64,000 nucleotides of DNA from Rotaria macrura (lineage: Eukaryota > Rotifera > Eurotatoria > Philodinida > Philodinidae): contig OENT01000585.1 of the NCBI GenBank assembly GCA_900239685.1, forward strand, positions 30,018 through 94,017, in the 5' to 3' direction. Shown in pieces: positions 13,186 to 26,284 of the stretch. The notes under the pieces were generated by a model. That model saw only the letters and a list, made by a program, of their open reading frames with translations. It made no database searches and had not been told where the DNA came from. Numbering within the stretch: position 1 is the first letter of the stretch; every line of letters starts with the position of its first letter. A program made the translations under genes and the position numbers.

Positions 13186-13540
13186 GAGAAGGAGAATATG
13201 ATTCTTAATATTTTGACTCCTATTTATTAACAAAATATTAGATTAATTTCAAGTTTAATTTAACGTGCCACGTCGTCCTTTAGATCATTGAGCACTACTC
13301 GTTTGATATGGTTGCCAAATTTTGAAACTGTTCCGTTTTAGATAATATTTGCGAGAAAAGAAACATTCGAACTTAAGTTATTTTTTAAGTAGTCCCAAAC
13401 GTACTAAAAACGAAACTGTGAGTCTTTTTGTTTCTAAAAAGTTCATGTAACTTTAACATCCCATTTCATTTTTCTTTTGTTCATGAATTAAGAAGCAGTA
13501 TAGAATTATTATTATTAACTTCAGATTAACAACAGCTACT
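13186..13540. other. Spacer between arrestin and ART-TPR gene
   Basis: This 355-bp AT-rich spacer has no ORF of note. It contains a TTCAG acceptor-like site at 13521-13525, 15 bp before the next start codon, again compatible with trans-splicing of the downstream gene. Confidence 0.5.
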
Positions 13541-14144
13541 ATGGGTAATTCAGCAGTATTACTACCTCAACCTCCCATACTGACTTCTTTATCTAATAAA
13601 TCTCAAGATCTGGAAACTTTTTCGTTACTATGGCTAGATGAGAACGTTAATTTACTTGAAGAAAATATCAATGCTCAACAAAAACTAAGAAGTGCTATTA
13701 ATCAATTAAAAACATTTGAAAATTGTCAAGAATGTGAACAATACGTTCGCCAAATCGAAGATATAAACACTATCATATTAATTGTATCGGGTAGATATGG
13801 TAAAGAACTAATTCCCATTATTCACGATTTATCACAGTTGAATGCGGTCTATGTTTATTGTACAAATGTAAAATTAAATGAATTATGGGCAAAAAACTAC
13901 AGAAAAGTAAGATAAAAGTATTTGTGTACAACATGTTGATAGTTAAGTCCTTTATATTAATGAGCTGAACTTTATGTTTACATCAGATCATGCCCCAACA
14001 GTTCACCAAGTGAACCAGTCAGTCTACAAATAAATGTTTTGACTTCCAATGATATTTCAAGCATTTATCTTCTTCTTCATGGGTTTGACTACAGAATTTG
14101 ATCTCGTTTCTGTCCGTGAAAATGTTTGTACACTGCTATTTGAG

Positions 14145-14178
<34 letters not shown>

Positions 14179-17013
14179 TACTGATCTTTATTCTGTTTGT
14201 AATATTCAACAGAATAGTTCGACGAGAAAGTTGCTAATTTACAAATCATCTGAATCTCGGCACATTTTCATATGTTTAATAGCTTTCTATTGCAATTAAC
14301 TTTTGAACAATCTAATTAAAAGATTTGCAAATTTGCATTATTACTCACAATCGATCGAGGAGATTCTCGTTGGTAAAAGTGTCAATTTCCTTACAATACT
14401 CTATTTTTTAAAATTTTGCTACGAATTATACTTGGCTAGAATTTTTTCAGTTCTTTTTTAAGCACTCTAGAGTGTTTGTCTATATCTATTATAACATGTG
14501 CTAAAATTTGTGAAGGAAACGACCAGGTTCTCATCATGAAACTAGTAGCTAGAATAAACAAAGTTCTTCTAATTAGTACAATTTCGCTACGTCAACCCCA
14601 GAGGACATTGCAAATAAAACGAATACTATGAAAGTCATATTTTGGTAAAAACCGAACTCATTCCTTGTTACGTTTCAATTTTGTGAGTGAAACTAGATTC
14701 AATATCTTGATAGGTGTACTAAGCTGTTTGAAAACTGACTATCACTGCCACTGTGCCTGGCACACCATAATATTACAGAATTTACTTCTAATTAAACTGT
14801 AAGCTTTTTAATCGTGTTCAGGTTACTATATAACAGATTTCTTCAAACAATGACTGCTCATATTTAAGATTCACTCCTGTTGTAGGACAGTTTTAATTTT
14901 TCTAATTTTTTTGGATTGCTACCCATATAAAAAAATTTTGTTCAAAAAATCACGAAATAATCGATTTGAATCATATGATTTGAATCAATAATTTAAGCAG
15001 TAATAATCGTAGCAGAATCAGATTTTAATCGTATGATTATAATCGATTTTTCGATTATTCCTTTTTACATGGGTAGTTCCATGAATTATACTAAAGTAAA
15101 GATGAATTAATCATTTTGAAACGCAGAATATTGCAGCGCAGATACTTTCTAAACAAAAACATCAATTAGAAAGTAAAACTTACAGAAGAAACCAGCACTT
15201 TTTTCAAGTAAATATTTATTTGACTGCATACTTGAGAGCATTTTATGAACGTTTCATTAGTACATGAAATCTAGAGCGAATGAGCTCTGATTCACATTGT
15301 TAGTGTAAAATCTTTTCGTATCGAATAATAGGAACATTTTCTAATGTCCTGTGCTCGTTCTAGGTAAAAGCTGTGTTGTCAGATATCGATGAACTGGTAA
15401 AAAAGCTAGCTCATGATCAATTGCAGCGTGAAAAGTATGAAGAAACAATTGGTATCGATATATATAAACGTGAATCGTCGCATACATCATTAAAATCTGA
15501 AAATAGTACATTCATGTGGTTTCAATTATTTATTGAAGTTCTATTGCGAATGACCAATTCATCAACATCAAAAAGGGACCTAATTGAATTATGCAGAAAA
15601 GAAAAATACGAAAGTTCAACATCTATTATTGAAGAATTCGAAAAAACGTACTTACCCAAAACGTCTATTTGGTGGTATACACGTTCATGTTTTGTCTATA
15701 GAATTTTAAACAAAGCCTTGCGCACGCAGGACATTCGTATATTAATTTTATTTCGTTTTTTAATCCAAGATATTTATGAACAATTGAAGCAAGAACAAAA
15801 AAAACAGAATGATGTTAATAATGGGATGTATTATCGTGGACAAGGTATGACGAAAGACGAACTAACAAAAATACAGTCCAATGTTAACCAATTTATATCG
15901 ATGAGAAGTTTTTTGTCAACAACGACAGATCGTCGCATAGCTGAATCATTTGCGCAAGTTTCAGATACGAATTTAGAAAAAGTTTTCTTTGAAATTCACG
16001 CTAAACATTCATCTTCCTTGCCCTTTGCTCTTATTTCTGATTTAAGTTATTTTAAATCAGAGAAGGAAGTATTATTTATGCTTGGATGTATATTTCGCAT
16101 TGAAAATGTTATTTTTAATGATGTTATGCAAATGTGGACAGTAAAACTTGTATTATCGTCAACACAAGATGATCATAATTTAAAGCAACTATTTGAATAT
16201 TTGAAACGAGAAATCGGTGACGAAACAAATTTTTATTCATTAGCAATAATACTAAGAAAAATGGGCGAATTTCATCATGCAGAAGAATGTTTAAAACAAC
16301 AATTACATCAAAGTTCATCACTATCAAACGACTCCTATCGATGCTTTCATGCTCTAGGAAATATCTATCAAGATTGTGGCAATTTAGAACAAGCCCTTGT
16401 CTATCACAAGTATTCACTTGATCTAAAATTAAAATTATCAAGAAAAGATTACATTAATATTGGAAATAGTTATAATAGTATTGGTGCTGACTATGAGAAA
16501 AGAGGTGATCTATCTTTAGCTCTGCGTAGTTATGAAAAAGCAAGAAATATATGGTTGAAATGCTATGATGATAAGCATGAAAGATTGGCCATGATTTATA
16601 ATAATTTGGGCATCATCTATCGCAAATTAAACATCTATTCGCAGGCATTGGAAAATCATAAAAAAGCATTAACTATTCGTCAGACAATTTTACCGAATAA
16701 TCATCCGGATCTAGCATCTTCATATGCAAATTTAGCTACTGTTTTTATGAATATGAATGCCCTTGATCAAGCTTTATTAAACTATCGTATTGCGTTAGAA
16801 ATACAAGAAAAATCTTTATCGTCGAATCATAAATCTCTTGCTTCCACTCTCTATAATATTGGAAATGTATATGAAATCAAGAATCAACTTATACTGGCTT
16901 TAGATTATTATTCGAAAGCAATCAAAATCTATCATCATGCTGTTCCCATGACACATCCGGAATTAATACAAACGGAAAAAAGTATAGAGCGTTGCAAGTC
17001 AAAAATGAAATAA
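13541..17013 (+). CDS. NAD:arginine ADP-ribosyltransferase with TPR repeats
   Basis: Two exons (13541-13906 and 15364-17013, phase 0, GT-AG) give 671 residues and a TAA stop. Residues about 20-145 form an alpha/beta region of unknown role found ahead of ART domains in rotifer proteins (the comparison is from memory). The ART domain follows, with the R-S-E triad in order: Arg280 in YYRGQG, Ser307 in SFLSTT, and Glu355/Glu357 in SEKEVLF. The ExE pair indicates arginine as acceptor. From about residue 400 to the end there are six or seven tetratricopeptide repeats of the kinesin-light-chain style (A..YNNLG.IY, ALENHKKAL, HPDLASSYANLA). The protein is probably cytosolic since no signal peptide is seen. 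All catalytic residues are present, so activity is expected but unproven. The 1457-bp intron holds a GA microsatellite and a small inverted-repeat element. Such ART-TPR fusions are abundant in bdelloid rotifers. Confidence 0.9.
14148..14176. repeat. (AG)n microsatellite in the ART-TPR intron
   Basis: About 14 uninterrupted AG units lie within the intron. A shorter GA run occurs at about 40313-40325. Confidence 0.9.
14922..15073. mobile_element. TA-flanked miniature inverted-repeat element (CCCATATAAAA)
   Basis: The ends are CCCATATAAAAA and TTTTTACATGGG, immediately flanked by TA on both sides (14920-14921 and 15074-15075), the target of Tc1/mariner-type insertion. The 152-bp interior repeats the words AATCGATTT, ATCATATGAT and TGAATCA. 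It lies in the ART-TPR intron. Confidence 0.6.
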
Positions 17014-19241
17014 ATTATGAATTACTTACTTTCACACGAGATTCGACAAAGTTTTGAATGGAAATTTTTCCATGCTCTTCTTGAATCATATATCGATTCG
17101 AATTATTAAAAGATAAAATATGAAAAAGGTTTCTTTTGGAAAAAAAATCGTAACTGATAATAATAGAGGAGATGATGAACTTTTTCTATGCAGGTATTGT
17201 AGCTTTAAAAATTTAGAGGTATCTTTTTCTAGTAAAGACGCTGAGTAATTATTGAAACCGATACAAGGTCTCGACTGAATGTATTACAGACTCTTCCCAA
17301 CTTCTACTATTATATCATCAGATTTTATTTCCGTTTCAACTAATTGAATAGGATTTGAACGTTCGCTCACAAAGTGTTTTGGCGACTCGGATACCTATAA
17401 GCATCTACGTCAGTTGGTCGAATCCAATTAGTTTCTGTCGATTTTCGTATCGGATTAATTCACATAAGCATGTAAATTCATGACGAATCAACTATCGCTG
17501 AAACAGATAGGACGATTATTTTCATATGATGCTGTTACACATTGAATTAAAAGATTTTGAAATGAGGGAGCATCTTTAGAAAATAATTCTCACAATGATC
17601 ATGTAAATTAAATAACACAGTATTGATACTATTAAATATCTACTGGTTAGAGATAGACATAATTTTTGTAGTATTGATTCTGATGCTGTTATCTAAGATA
17701 TATTCCATGGCAGCTTCGATGGCATCCGCAAACGAAACCTTGATGAAAGAAAAATGGCATCATACAGGTACTAAACAAGCTAATACATGAATAGCACCTA
17801 TGATCTATTCATATTTGTATCGAAAATTTGCCGAGACTTGAAAGTAACATCTGAAGAATGTATATTTAGTATGATCAAAAGAAATGAAAATTATATTTAA
17901 TATTGTAAAATTGATTTCAAAGCAGTTCATAGCATGAGTAACAAAATATGAATATTCTTCATAGTAGTAAAAAGATAACAATTCGAAAAAATCTACGTTT
18001 ATTGTTCTGTTGTGGTAAATAAACTATATCTTGCTCATCAATTGCTATCAGGAAACATGAACTGTTGCCATTTATTACAGCAATAAATATTTGAAAAAAA
18101 TTAGTCAAAAAACTATACAAGAAAAGGCCATCATTCATAATAAAATGTCATTATGAGTTACATCTTGATAATGCACGATCACATACGAATAATATTGATT
18201 CTATTTATTTTCAAGAAGATAAGTCAAGCTAATGACTCCTGCAGCATATTCGCTGAATCTGCGTAATTCAGAATATCAATTATAGAATTGCCTGAAATGT
18301 TACTTTGAAATATATATCCAGATGCTACAGGTTCTTCTGTGGCAATTACGACGTAGCAAAATTCAATATCCCTGCAGGAATATTAGAAGATATTTCAATA
18401 ATGTATGGAGCGGATGCAAATTTTTACCGACTATGGTGGGAATGACTGAAAAAAATTATGCTGAAAAGATTATCAAACTCTTTTGTGATATAATACTTGA
18501 AAATTGTAGAACTAATTTAGCGTACTATATAAAAAATAATAAAACGCGATACTTTTTTCCAGTTTATTGCTTTCGAGAGATGTAAAACTTGTTCATTAAA
18601 ATAGTAATTCATTGTGTTTTGATACAATCACACTGCTTTTTCATTGTTGATTGAAATGCAGTTTTTAAACTTTTTAAAAAAGGATTCGAACCATCGGCAT
18701 GTAATGGGAGTGTGAAAATCACCGCTCACAATAGAAAAATGTCACGAATTTCAAAAACTAGCAAAATGTTTCAGAAATTATTGAGATTGTTGAATTAGAA
18801 AAAATTTCAGTTATTTCTGAAAGCCGTTCGGCTTTGGTGAATGATTCGACTTCTCGTTACTAGTAACAAGGGGAAACATGATTGTACTACCTCAAAAATC
18901 ACTGTTTAGTTAATGAATTTTCTTTTCCGGAAATCTGAATACTGCCGTATTGATTGCTGAAAACATATAAGCATCAAGTGTTTCATCTGATTATTAATTA
19001 GGTAGTTAATGCAAATCATAAGGTTATACTTTGCCATTGAATTCATCCTCACACTGTAAAAATAATGCTCTGAAAACAGTTCCAGAAGAAGTTGGTAAAA
19101 ATCAAAGTCCAATGCTATAAAAAGTAAAAGAAAGATCTAAAACATTCTTTCACTCTGAATAACCATAGATTAAGGCATAAAATAATACCATATATTGAAG
19201 TTTTATGATAATAACAACCCTGATGATTAAATCGAGGATAG
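17014..19241. other. Gene-poor spacer with one possible small two-exon gene
   Basis: No poly(A) consensus is obvious after the ART gene. At 17708-17768 an ATG opens a short frame (MAASMASANETLMKEKWHHT) ending at a GTACTA donor-like site. At 18322 a good acceptor (ATATATCCAG) precedes a frame reading GNYDVAKFNIPAG and ending LWWE-stop at about 18442. The phases of the two do not match directly, so an intermediate exon would be needed. Nothing else was recognised. Confidence 0.25.
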
Positions 19242-19249
19242 AATTTTAT

Positions 19250-19527
19250 TAGGGGTGTCAATTTATATTTACTTTTCATTTAATTTACCCGTAAATTAAA
19301 TTACCAATCATTTATATTTATTTTAAATATAAATTATGGAAGGAAATAATTTATTTTCAAAAATAAATATAACTTACCGTAATATATATTTATAATAAAT
19401 TATAACTTATGACAATTTATATTTATTTTAAATATAAATTACGGATCAAAAATATTTATATTTAAAATAAATATAAATTATTGAAAATTTATATTTATTT
19501 TAAATTAACAGGAAAATGACACCCCTA
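19250..19527. mobile_element. hAT-like nonautonomous element, TAGGGGTGTCA ends, AAATATAAATT interior
   Basis: The element starts TAGGGGTGTCA and ends TGACACCCCTA. It is flanked by perfect 8-bp direct repeats AATTTTAT (19242-19249 and 19528-19535). Eight-base duplications with this kind of terminus are typical of hAT transposons. The 278-bp interior is built from repeated ATTTATATTTA/TAAATATAAAT words on both strands and has no ORF. Confidence 0.85.
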
Positions 19528-19535
19528 AATTTTAT

Positions 19536-21142
19536 TGAAAATTTCTAGCCTTGGAGTATCAATAGAAACTTTTAAGTTTCAACAATCATGAGAACTTTAT
19601 AATTAAATTAATAATCAGATGGCATCCTTTTCTTCTTTCTATTTTATAGATTGAGAAGATAGAACACATTCTTGCAATGAACGCATAAATATATCAAGTC
19701 CAATGTATACTATTAACTAATACTAAGTACTATAGACGATCATGGTTTATGAATCATGAATTCAAATTATCATATAATTGTACTTGTGACGAACTTCTTC
19801 TGAAGAATATATACATGATATAGAAGGACAAAGTTTATATTCAAACCAACTTATTTAATTGTCCTGATAACAAAATGAAAAAGTTCCTGAAACCAGATTG
19901 AACTTCACTTCCTGTGCACCAATGTAATAAATCTCTTGCTAGATATGAAGGTTAGAAAAGGGAAAAGTAACTATGACGAACTTTTCATTCCTTGCTATTC
20001 GAAACTTGTGGGGCATTGACTTTAAGGAAGCATAAATTGATGAGCCTCGACAAGATAACTTAAGCCGTTGATTTTAATTTGAGAAACAATTGCCGGGTGA
20101 TCTACATCAAATCGAAGTTACGTATAAGTCCCCATTGAATTCGCTCGAATAAAAAACAAAGTAGAAAGACATGGTTTGGCAGAATAAGTAATCAACGCAA
20201 AAAGAAAAACACTGAGCAGATGCTCTGCTCTTGACTGGTTTTAGCCATAGTAAGATATTCATTTTTTATTAAAAAATGTCATCATTGACAAAGCAATTTC
20301 ATCTGAAATTGAAGTCTGAGACATTTTTATAGAAATGAAAGGATATTCTCTTAGGTATATAAATTACAGTGAGTTTGCTGAGTTTAAAACAGTAAAAAAC
20401 AGCTCATTTGAAAAACATCACAATACACATCACACTCAAGAATTTAAGACGTCGGTTGATCTTAACTCCGTAAATAAAATCTTATCCTCTTTTCTCGAAA
20501 CTTTTAAAATTGTGATGCAGCACTGGCATCGCAGCAGCCTTCTCAAAAAAATTAGGGATTCCTATATAGGATATGTCTAAAATAAATAGGGTCGCCCTCA
20601 ACTATATAGGAAAAATATAGGACACAAATTCGTTCCGGAAACAGATTTAGACACCGGAAAAACACTGAAACAGCATTGAAGAAGATAATGTGTTGTTTTC
20701 GCACGTAAATCTAATTAGCTAAATAAAAATATAATTGAGTTTTGAAAAATAATGGAGCAGCAAGATTTTCTTTGAACAAAAAAATAATTGATGTTCGATT
20801 TATTTTCAACTATTGGACATATGTGGCATTAATATATAAACCACTGGCGGGTCCACCAGTTCGGCTACCCGGCTATCGCCACCCACCTGAGAAAAGAAGT
20901 TCCGGCCAAAATTTTTGAAATGTTTCTATGATGAAACGCAAGATTTAATAGATATTACAATAGAATATTTAACGAAGGGATGTCAGCTTTGATTGTTAAA
21001 ATGCGGTTTGAAATATATAATAAAGAAGCTCTAGGATCATGTGACTAAAAGCGAGAAGTACTATAATGGGATTAGTCATAACTACCATCCATCGACCGTA
21101 TATTCAAGTACACTTGAATATTAAGTTGTTACCAACAAAAGC
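19536..21142. other. Spacer with a weak ORF and a CACTGGCGGGTCCA motif
   Basis: A frame at 20335-20580 (81 codons) ends near repeated CCTATATAGGA words at 20569-20625 and is not convincing as a gene. At 20847 the sequence CACTGGCGGGTCCA resembles a common DNA-transposon end, and a partly matching inverted CAGTGGCGCATCCA lies on the minus strand at about 23303-23317. The two could delimit a 2.5-kb element into which the 21143-21445 element inserted. This is only suggestive. Confidence 0.3.
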
Positions 21143-21445
21143 TTATATCGTGGCAGACAAACATTTGGAAAAACGCGTTTAAACGCACAATCGGGAACGC
21201 CGATTGTGAGTCACTAATGCTCATTAACAACACGCAAGAAACGCGTTTTTTACGCAGAATTTTCACTTTTCGAGCGTGCAAACGGATAAAAACTCTGATT
21301 TTGATTGTTTTAACGCATTGGCTTTCAAGTCCTCGAATAATTGTGCGTTTTAACACTCTAGACTAGAGTTTTTATCCGTTTTCACGCTCGGAAAGTGAAA
21401 ATTCTGCGTAAAAAACGCGTTTTTCCAAATGTTTGTCTGCTTGGG
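21143..21445. mobile_element. CCCAAGCAGACAAAC inverted-repeat element, full-length copy
   Basis: The right end reads CCAAATGTTTGTCTGCTTGGG followed by TA; the left end has the inverted GCAGACAAACATTTGG, with its outermost bases diverged. Inside are AAACGCGTTT words and long inverted segments (AAAACTCT..., CGAGCGTGCAAACGGAT and its inverse near 21375-21390). It is nearly identical over about 145 bp to the copy entering the window end at 63853. No ORF is large enough to encode a transposase, so it is nonautonomous. Confidence 0.8.
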
Positions 21446-21446
21446 T

Positions 21447-23794
21447 AATGGCCAAAAAAAACCTAGAGAAAGCCTCAATTTTAAAAGAACAGGTTGATTG
21501 TGTGGTCAGGGGTATTGAAGATTTCGTGAGAAATATCTGATTTTTTTGGATATATGTTGACCAAATTATATAAAGCATGTAGTGATAACATGCAATTATT
21601 GAAGAATGCCTATTTTAAAGTAACAAATAAATGCCACTTTTTAGATTGAAATGTATCCTTTAGTTACTAATTTCTCAAAAAAATACGTGCCTTAAATGGT
21701 AATAATCAGCAACAAGATCAAAATGAAAATACATCACAATCAGTAATTCCACCTGACATTCAGCTCTTGCTGTCACTCCAGTGAAAAATGTTCATGTCAA
21801 AAATAGCAGGAAACGCGCTCATGAAAAGATATATTTTCCTTAAAAAACGCGTTCTACAGTATAGCGAAAGCGTTTCCAAATGCAAAAGAACTGTTCTGTT
21901 TTTTAAGGAACGCATGCTTTCTCGTTCCATGTTATTATAGATTGCTTTCTTTTCGATTCGAAAACCGTTTTTCGACTGAACAGAAAGTGTTCCGGTCCGT
22001 TCCAAAAACTATTAGAATTGATTTATTTTCGTTCTTTTTTGGAACGGTCTGAATCGGATTTCGTCAAAACGAGATCCCGTTCTTTTCCTTTTTATGATGA
22101 AACACCTAAGAATAGATTCTTTAAACTGATGGACGCATCTCAGGCAATCTAACATCATTCTTAGAAAGAAAAGAATGCATTCTTCACCGTTCTATAAACT
22201 ATTGAATGCTTTCATCTGACTTTAGCGATAAGTTTGATTCGAAATTGACTGCTCTGGAGCACGACAAATTGAAAGTGACGCCAAAAAGGACGAAATCTTC
22301 GAAGAGTTATGCGCTGCCCCAGGCATTCCTGATTTTAAAAAACGTATTTTGATCACTAGTTTAAGCTACGAAAAATCTTAGCATACCGTTTGATAGAGCT
22401 CGCCGAGTTGTGTTGGAAGAGGTCTCTGGATATATATTGTGCTAACTTCTCTTCGGGGATTCTTGTAGGGTATGTGAATCTATATAGCAATGACCGAGAA
22501 TGCGTTTCCTAAAAATGAGTTTCCATTTTTTAATCAAAAACTACATTCGAATTGTTAGGCAGTGGCGCTATCTGCGACCAACTACCTCTGTTCTCTCTCT
22601 CATTTCTCTTCATTGGTCAGTAGACCTAATACTAGATGTGTGACTAGTTAGTTAGTGTGTCTGTTGTGTTTTTGTTATGTGGTTTCGAATACGGTGGTGA
22701 ACTAGTGTCTAGTCAACTAAATAAAGTATAGTTAGTCTACTGACTCACACGAATAAACGAGGAATGAGTTCTAGACTGCTCCATTTTGGAAAGCGTTCCA
22801 GTTTTTCTAGAACGGGTTTTTTCTTTAAAATAGCCAACTTTTTTTGTAACCTACTCTATACTGCTTTATTTTATGACAATTTTCACTGGGACCTCAGTCA
22901 ACTTTAGATTCATCGTTGGAAGAGGTTCAAGTCATCACAGCATCATCAAAATCAATAGAATTTTGTGGGTGTCGATGTGAGGTGAAAGTTAGTCTGTTTA
23001 TATGAATGTACCATGACTCTGACACCCACATACTGTGATCTATATTTATTGATACCTAGATGTAAATGCTAAAGCAGAGATTGGTGAATTTGCAAATTCC
23101 AATTGTCGGTTGGCGTTTTCGAACTTACTGCTAAAGTTTTTCTCAAAAACCCTTGCTTCTTTTTCATGAATTTATATATTTACTAAATAAAAATGAAATA
23201 GAGAATTGCGAAAAATGAAGCACACTTTTTTAACTGTACTTCAGAAAAATTCATATTATCTTGAATGAAAAAATTTTAAAACCGCCACCCCCTCTCAAAA
23301 ATCCTGGATGCGCCACTGATATAAACATGAGCAAAATCAGTAAAATCAAGTTCAAAGTTTTAATTTTTAAATAAAAGATGAAATCTAGAATCAGATAAGA
23401 ATAGTATTGACAAATGCAGAATGTAATTGTTAACAAATGTAGATTAACATGTCTATTATGAGATAATTTTTGATGATACAAAGACAATTAATGCAACGAG
23501 TGTACTATATTCATTATCTAGATGAACCAATAGGAAATAGGCGCCATATAAATTGTCGTCGACCATTGATCGCTAATATCTACTTCTTGTTATGGACGTC
23601 AGTGACAATATTTAAATGACGTGTTGAACGCTTATCAACAATTTTTGGAATTTTTTCAGAAGAATCTTCAATTTTTCGAAAAAAATAGGAATACAGGAAA
23701 AAAGCTCAAAATATAGTCTATTATAGGATCAATTTTTAAAATGTAGGAAATAGAGGATATATAGGACTGTTGCGAAGCCAGCCATTATTACAAA
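21447..23794. other. Gene-poor repetitive stretch
   Basis: Positions 21800-22080 and 22780-22820 carry scattered GGAACG/CGTTCC and AACGCG words. Positions 22560-22760 include CAGTGGCGCTATCTGCG and an AATAAAG-containing stretch that could be an old LTR. GTGGGTGTC at 22968 and GACACCCAC at about 23019 form an inverted pair. At 23285-23317 the minus strand carries CAGTGGCGCATCCAGG and a G-rich run, a common DNA-transposon terminus. No gene was recognised. Confidence 0.35.
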
Positions 23795-26077
23795 TCTCGG
23801 AACGTGTGGAACAATATCGAGGAGATTTCACATAGTTTTCATTGAAATGATTATTGACGAAATCCATTCGAGAAGTTGGCAATAGTGGATAGATTAATGC
23901 AGTTTTTAATAAAAAAATTCGATCTGCGAATAAAACCGATCCGACAAAAGACATGCTCTACATCGGTAAAAGTATCAAAATTTGATCCTTCACATAGTCC
24001 TGAACGATTTTCACAACTTTTCATCATCCCACAATAGGCAATCCTCAACTGCATCGCATTGTTTTTCGTGTTCGACGCATGTTGACTCATTATGACAATG
24101 AAATCTAACGGTTTACTCATAGCTATAAACCTATCGACAATGCTCAAGTTCATCGGGTGCCCCAATGCAGTCGATGATTCCGTCACCTACGTGATTGGCT
24201 GGTAAAAACGTTAAGGTAGCATTATGCAGGGAAATACAAGGAAGAAAGAGTTCTGAACAAATCGGGTGAATACAATGTTTTTCATCGTCTCCATATTCAC
24301 AATTCTAGAAACCATCCCAACGTGTGTAGACATTGTTGCATGAGCAATCTGCACAATTAGTCTCGTCCGACTGATTTCGTCCGTTAATTATAATTGTAGA
24401 AAAATCGATGATTTGATCACAGATTTCATAGGATAGGATCTGATTGACAGTCCTCTGTCTTTCAATTCGACAAATGTTTCTTAGCAATGAAATCGATCGA
24501 CATTGAGTGAGATATAAACACTGTAATAGGTATGGATGATATAACGAACAACTTCATTCACCTATTTGCTCGTCATCGTTCAAAAAGCAATCCGATTTAC
24601 CGCCAAAGAGTCGATGCTTTGAAATGTATTCCGAAGAATTCTTACATTGATACAATGATGAATTATCCGAATCAATATCGCGGTAATATTGAGTGATGCA
24701 TAGCCATGAAAATTAGGTTTGACTGAATCGATGATAGATGTTCAATCGTTCCCTGTGACATTTCAGCCAAGATTCATCTCATGACCATATCGATAAGTTA
24801 AATTGTCATGATAAAATGTAGCCGAAAGATAATCGCATAATTGTTTATCGTAAAAAACATAATCAAGCACCAGAGCTGATTCTATGCTTGTATAAAAAAT
24901 CTGCTGTGGATTATATAAGAAGCGTACATGCCCAAAGAGAACAGGAACAGTTGGACATTGAACTGGAAATTTAAAAGTTTCTAGTCCAGGAAAACATTGA
25001 GACATACTAGAGAACTGTTCACATGATAATTCATCGACTTGATCAATGATTTTACTGAGACATGTTACGGCTATCAAACAATCATGTGGTAGACTCCCTT
25101 GAACACTGAGTGATTCAATCAACAAAAGATGCCGTCCATTATGACATTCACTAAAACCTTCAACACATTGTCCATCATCGCACGGCACTGCACCCTCATC
25201 GGGTCGACGTGCATATTCTGCAAAGGAAAAAAATATTAAGCAGAATATAAGTATCAGGACAATCAGGCATTGTCAATGAATCTGATTTATCAAGGCATTC
25301 AGATTCATCATATTCATCGTTCCAAAAACTTTTTGGAATGCATAATCCATTATGACATTGATATTCATTTTCATTACATTCAGTGAGTTCTTATTCAAAA
25401 CATTGATTTTCATCAACACCATCATTTGAACAATCAATTCGATTATTAAATATTTCACGTCAATCCAGACACATTGATGTGCTACCACGATCACATTCTG
25501 ATAAAATGAAACATGTCTGGCGAGAGACAACATTTGTCGTATGAGATTCCCACTGCACATTAGACATGGTTTTTTAAAGGAATTTGACACTGATTCGAAT
25601 GAATATTGACAACGAGATCCAAACCATGGTGGTATGCAATTGTGGCATTGTTCATCGAATAAATTAGATTTAATCGGTTGATCAACGTAATATTGATATT
25701 GTTCAGCAACATCCATAGAAGATGACCATAAGAGAACTTCCTGTGAAATCATATTTAAACGGCGTAATGCATCAAAAGTACAATTTGGATGACTCATATC
25801 AAAAGAATTTACCGTCGTTGGATTATAATCATTACTTGGTCGAATGCAGAACCAGATTATATCGGGAATTATTGAATCAATTGAAAAGTAAAGCAAACAA
25901 TCAAATTGAAAAGGATCCTTTTCGTAAAAAAGCATTTCGTATCTTACTAATGCACTCAAAAGGCATAGTACTTACAGAAAACTTAACATTATTAATGCTG
26001 TGATACAATCACAATGAAATGGTAAATAGAATATACGCTGAACGAACTAATGACATATGCACCATCAGTTCAGCAGC
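23795..26077 (-). pseudogene. Decayed LDL-receptor class A / EGF-like secreted or membrane protein
   Basis: Reading the minus strand from about 26077 down, the segments match a rotifer family of large LDLa/EGF proteins (comparison from memory). They include FYEKDPFQFDCLLYFSIDSI, then CIPPWFGSRCQYSFE (EGF-like), then cysteine-rich LDLa units: SECDRGSTSMCLD, CHNGLCIPKSFWNDEYDESE, CDDGQCVEGF, CNNVYTRWDGF, CVEHEKQCDAVEDCLLWDDE. A 60-70-bp intron ends at 25219 (TTTGCAG acceptor). Lesions visible: a frameshift after KKPCLM near 25555, TGA where CLD-W-RE is expected (near 25462), TAA after NQCFE (near 25391), a stop after MNLG at 24763, TAG in WDGF-W-NC (near 24305), and further stops and a frame change near 24184-23990. 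The 3' end stops abruptly near 23790. Normal proteins would be extracellular ligand binders; this copy is not functional. Confidence 0.8.
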
Positions 26078-26284
26078 AATGTTGATTTAACGCGTGATAT
26101 TCTTTTAGTGTTATTCATATTGTTAACATTGTGTGATCAGGTGCGATCGAAACAACAGATAATCTTATTAACATGCTATAGTTGTTTCCTGTTAAATAGA
26201 TTGAAAAGTAAGATGATACTGTGATTATTTCATTTGTCTCCATTTATGGTAATATGAAGCTGGTTTTCCCAGTCTGCTGTTTTC

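Noticed and set aside
16124-16441. Minus-strand frame of 105 codons
   Set aside because: Shadow of the TPR-coding exon of the ART gene.
20335-20580. 81-codon plus-strand frame
   Set aside because: Low-complexity, no homology recognised, and it runs into repeated CCTATATAGGA words.
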